From assembly GCA_048498995.1 (NCBI GenBank), contig JBEHWX010000163.1, positions 1 to 8,400 on the forward strand: a stretch of DNA of 8,400 nucleotides, read 5' to 3'. Made by a program: the position numbers and the translations under genes. The DNA comes from JBEHWX01 sp048498995. GTDB taxonomy: Bacteria > Bacteroidota > Ignavibacteria > OLB7. The notes under the pieces are model-generated. The model was not told the origin of the DNA, did not search any database, and was given only the letters and a program-made list of their open reading frames with translations. Numbering within the stretch: position 1 is the stretch's first letter; each line of letters begins with the position of its first letter. Shown piece by piece: positions 6,576 through 8,400 of the stretch.

Positions 6576-7559
6576 TTACCGGAGCACGTAGCTGGTGAGC
6601 GCGGAGACGGTGCCGATCACGCTCGTGCCGTCCTGATCGACGCGGGTGATCAGATCGCTCTCCTTGCCGAACCACCCGATCGAGGGGATGTAGAGGTAGT
6701 CGATCTCGGTGGTGACCGTGCGCATGTTGGCGCCGGTCCTGGCGCCGATCGTCTTCACCTTGATCTTCACGCCGTCGAGCGTCGAGGTTCCCACCATGAA
6801 GCTCTCGCGTCCCTCGTAGGTGGCGGTATAGGTGTAGGTATAGTCGGTGCTGGAGATCAGGGTGCCGGAGCGCGAGATTCTGGTGCCGGCCGGGATGCGG
6901 AGCCAGACCGGCATGCCGTCGATGCCGAGGATGTTCGAGCTGGCGTAGAAGATATCGCCGGTATGGTCGTAGCGGAGGAACACCGTGTCCCCTCCCGGGC
7001 TGCGACGAAGCGCGGTGACGCCGGAGACGCCCCCATAGGTCGAGTTGATGAACGCCACGCTCGTGATGTTGTCGTTGTCGGTTCCATCGATCTTGTTGCC
7101 GAGCGAATCGGTGGCGTAGATATGCTCGACGAAGGTGCTCCCCAGGCCGGGCATCGTGGTCGTGAAGCCGGGGCCCTTCACCGTGATCGTGCTGGTGGCC
7201 GTGGCCTTCGTGTCGGCCGCCGAGGCCGCCTTCACCGTCACCACCACCGAGTCGCCGGTGATCGTGGCCGGCGCGATGTACCGCCCCTGCGCGTCGATGG
7301 CGCCGACGGCCGGATCGACGCTCCAGGTGACGCCGGTGTTCGTGCTTCCGGTGACCGTCGCGGCCATCAGCAGCGTATCCCCCACGAACGCGGAGGTGGC
7401 CGGCGCGGTGATCTTCACCGTCACCGTCCCCGAATTGTTGTTGTTGTTATTGTTGTTGTTGTTCCCCGGCGAGACCGGATCGTCATCCTTCGAACAACCG
7501 GTGAGGGCGGCCAGGAGGAGAACCAGGGGAAGGGTACGGAGTAGAGATGTGCGCTTCAT
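6576..7559 (-). CDS. Secreted lipoprotein with poly-Asn linker and Ig-like domain
   Basis: The 327-residue product begins MKRTSLLRTLPLVLLLAALTGC, a lipoprotein signal with lipobox LTGC and lipidated Cys22. The longer open frame to 7706 would bury this signal behind 49 residues, so 7559 is the start, although no clear ribosome binding site precedes it. After the cysteine come SKDDDPVSPG and ten consecutive asparagines (33-42), a flexible linker. Residues 45-128 form a probable bacterial Ig-like (Big_2 type) domain: VTVKITAPATSAFVGDTL, then TGVTWSVDP and GAIDAQGRYIAP. Residues 130-327 are strand-rich, with aromatic and Thr/Ser-rich segments such as DYTYTYTATYEG and EIDYLYIPSIGWFGKESDL; I do not recognise this part. 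It probably sits on the outer membrane, periplasmic or surface side. Asp after Cys-Ser-Lys could matter for sorting, but the rule for this organism is unknown. It is the only clear minus-strand gene. Confidence 0.87.
   Translation of the reverse strand: MKRTSLLRTLPLVLLLAALTGCSKDDDPVSPGNNNNNNNNNNSGTVTVKITAPATSAFVGDTLLMAATVTGSTNTGVTWSVDPAVGAIDAQGRYIAPATITGDSVVVTVKAASAADTKATATSTITVKGPGFTTTMPGLGSTFVEHIYATDSLGNKIDGTDNDNITSVAFINSTYGGVSGVTALRRSPGGDTVFLRYDHTGDIFYASSNILGIDGMPVWLRIPAGTRISRSGTLISSTDYTYTYTATYEGRESFMVGTSTLDGVKIKVKTIGARTGANMRTVTTEIDYLYIPSIGWFGKESDLITRVDQDGTSVIGTVSALTSYVLR
7434..7463. repeat. AAC trinucleotide microsatellite encoding ten asparagines
   Basis: Ten successive Asn codons in the minus-strand lipoprotein gene, eight AAC and two AAT (codons 37 and 42), form an almost pure trinucleotide repeat in an otherwise GC-rich region. 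Copy-number change would alter linker length without breaking the frame. Confidence 0.9.
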
Positions 7560-7612
7560 GCTGTTGATCGATGAGTGAGAGTCGAACGATGTTGCCGTCC
7601 GGGGGCGGGAGA

Positions 7613-7631
7613 GACCCCGTGGCTCGGGGTC
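7613..7631 (-). promoter_or_regulatory. Hairpin in the presumed leader of the lipoprotein gene
   Basis: GACCCCG (7613-7619) pairs perfectly with CGGGGTC (7625-7631) over a 5-base loop. It lies 53 bases upstream of the lipoprotein start, between that start and the best promoter candidate at 7674. It could be a leader structure, though a 7-bp stem arises easily in DNA this rich in G and C. Confidence 0.25.
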
Positions 7632-7673
7632 GCGCGGCGTCTGTACCGGGCGCGCTGATGGGTGTGAACAGGG

Positions 7674-7702
7674 AATATATCGTTTCCCGTCGAACGGAAG
7701 CA
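7674..7702 (-). promoter_or_regulatory. Tentative promoter for the lipoprotein gene
   Basis: On the minus strand TATATT (7679-7674) is a good -10 match in GC-rich surroundings, about 115 bases before the start codon. With a 17-base spacer the -35 position reads TGCTTC (7702-7697), a poor match to TTGACA. The AT-rich -10 is the only real support. Confidence 0.3.
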
Positions 7703-7826
7703 TCATTCCTCTCCGGCCGGCACTCCCGGAGCCCGGCGCGCCGAGGGGCGGAGTGACCGGCCGGGTACGTAGTTTGCCGCCTCATGGTCCTGGGACTCCC
7801 CCGGGTATCCCTTCCGAACGATCGAT

Positions 7827-7832
7827 GGAGGA
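7827..7832 (+). promoter_or_regulatory. Ribosome binding site for the DUF1569-like gene
   Basis: GGAGGA lies 6 bases before ATG 7839 and decides the start of a gene that has no stop within the window. Confidence 0.75.
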
Positions 7833-7838
7833 TCGACA

Positions 7839-8400
7839 ATGGCGACCGATCAGGACGACGCGCTGCTGGCGATGGCCGGCGCGCTCCGGACACTCGATCC
7901 GGCGGCCCCTCCCCAGTGGGGGCGAATGACGCCGCAGCACATGGTGGAGCATCTGGCCGATACGTTCGGCATCAGCAATGGGAGGATCGTCGTTCCCCTG
8001 GCGAGCCCCGAGGAGCGTCTGCCGGTCCTCCGGCGCTTTCTGCTTGGTCCGTCGCCGATGCCGCGAGGCTTCGTCAGTCCGGTCACCCCCGATCTGGCGG
8101 CGCTTCGCCAGCCGGATCTGGAGGCCGCGCTTCGGGAGCTGATCGCGGAGATCGAGGCCTATCGCGCCTTCTTCACCGGAGCGCCCGAGGCACGCATCCT
8201 CCATCCGGTCTTCGGCCCGCTCGACGCGCGCGAGTGGGAGATCTGCCATCGAAAACATATGCGGCATCATCTCGAACAGTTCGGCCTCGAGGAGCCGGGC
8301 ACGGAGCAATCCGCCGCGGAGCAATCCGCCGCGGAGCAATCCGCCGCGGAGCAATCCGCCGCGGAGCAATCCGCCGCGGAGCAATCCGCCGCGGAGCAAT
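7839..8400 (+). CDS. DUF1569/DinB-like protein with EQSAA repeat tail (3' end outside the window)
   Basis: At least 187 codons are present, running off the window end without a stop. Residues 1-150 match the DUF1569 branch of the DinB-like four-helix fold: WGRMTPQHMVEHLADTFGI (27-45) near the N-terminus, a middle segment with FLLGPSPMPRGF (67-78), and ILHPVFGPLDAREWEICH (120-137) leading to RKHMRHHLEQFGL (138-150). His38, His140 and His143/144 are placed like the metal-binding histidines of DinB-superfamily proteins, several of which are thiol-dependent transferases; no specific activity can be given. Relatives usually end at or soon after the QFGL motif. Here, after EEPGT, the chain enters perfect five-residue repeats Glu-Gln-Ser-Ala-Ala from residue 156, at least six copies. 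No signal peptide is seen. The domain call is good; the nature and end of the tail are unknown. Confidence 0.85.
   Translation, partial: MATDQDDALLAMAGALRTLDPAAPPQWGRMTPQHMVEHLADTFGISNGRIVVPLASPEERLPVLRRFLLGPSPMPRGFVSPVTPDLAALRQPDLEAALRELIAEIEAYRAFFTGAPEARILHPVFGPLDAREWEICHRKHMRHHLEQFGLEEPGTEQSAAEQSAAEQSAAEQSAAEQSAAEQSAAEQ
8304..8400. repeat. Perfect 15-bp tandem repeat, cut by the window end
   Basis: The unit GAGCAATCCGCCGCG occurs in six complete, identical head-to-tail copies (8304-8393), then 7 bases of a seventh. Because the unit is a multiple of three with no stop in any of its six frames, copy number can change without breaking the reading frame, which encodes EQSAA. Identity at third codon positions suggests recent expansion or homogenisation. 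Confidence 0.95.

Noticed and set aside
7782..8399. Minus-strand open frame with repeated Leu-Leu-Arg-Gly-Gly units
   Set aside because: It is the antisense reading of the 15-bp array and of the DUF1569-like gene. The plus strand has a ribosome binding site and a recognisable domain; this frame has neither.
8304..8400. CRISPR-like array
   Set aside because: The 15-bp units are directly contiguous with no spacers, and they are in frame with a gene.

Overview
The window is GC-rich bacterial chromosomal DNA with high G/C at third codon positions, mostly strong GGAGG-type ribosome binding sites and mainly TGA stops. A lipoprotein whose mature N-terminus runs Cys-Ser-Lys-Asp-Asp-Asp followed by ten asparagines suggests a Gram-negative bacterium, perhaps in or near the FCB-type phyla often assembled from soil or sediment (for example Eisenbacteria or Gemmatimonadota). 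That placement is inference: no rRNA, tRNA or marker gene is present. I see no mobile element, CRISPR array or RNA gene.

Layout, left to right. (1) 72-695: class I SAM-dependent methyltransferase, with a 14-bp perfect palindrome just upstream. (2) 742-1617: DUF4349-type membrane protein interrupted by one in-frame TAG at 1336-1338. (3) 1677-2393: DUF2071/YqjF-family protein, ending in a short tandem duplication. (4) 2394-2735: a 342-base gap with a small hairpin and no convincing gene. (5) 2736-3485, 3491-4126 and 4116-4871: a second SAM methyltransferase, a RimJ/RimL-type GNAT acetyltransferase and a membrane-anchored protein of unknown function. These are closely packed and probably one transcript. 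(6) 4938-5138, 5135-5980 and 5977-6483: a small acidic-tailed protein, a nitrilase-superfamily hydrolase and a P-loop kinase-like protein, joined by two 4-base start/stop overlaps. (7) 6510-6544: a perfect 15-bp hairpin between convergent genes. (8) 7559-6576, minus strand: lipoprotein with a poly-Asn linker and an Ig-like domain. (9) 7839 to the window end: a DUF1569/DinB-like protein with a perfect 15-bp tandem repeat encoding Glu-Gln-Ser-Ala-Ala, cut by the window edge.

The genes look like small accessory modification enzymes (two methyltransferases, an acetyltransferase, an amidase-like hydrolase, a kinase-like protein) and not one recognised pathway. The best evidence of joint function is translational coupling in 4938-6483. 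The most unusual signals are the amber codon in the DUF4349 gene, the EQSAA repeat tail, and the two uncharacterised proteins at 4116-4871 and 4938-5138. I do not see a clear new defence or biosynthetic system.
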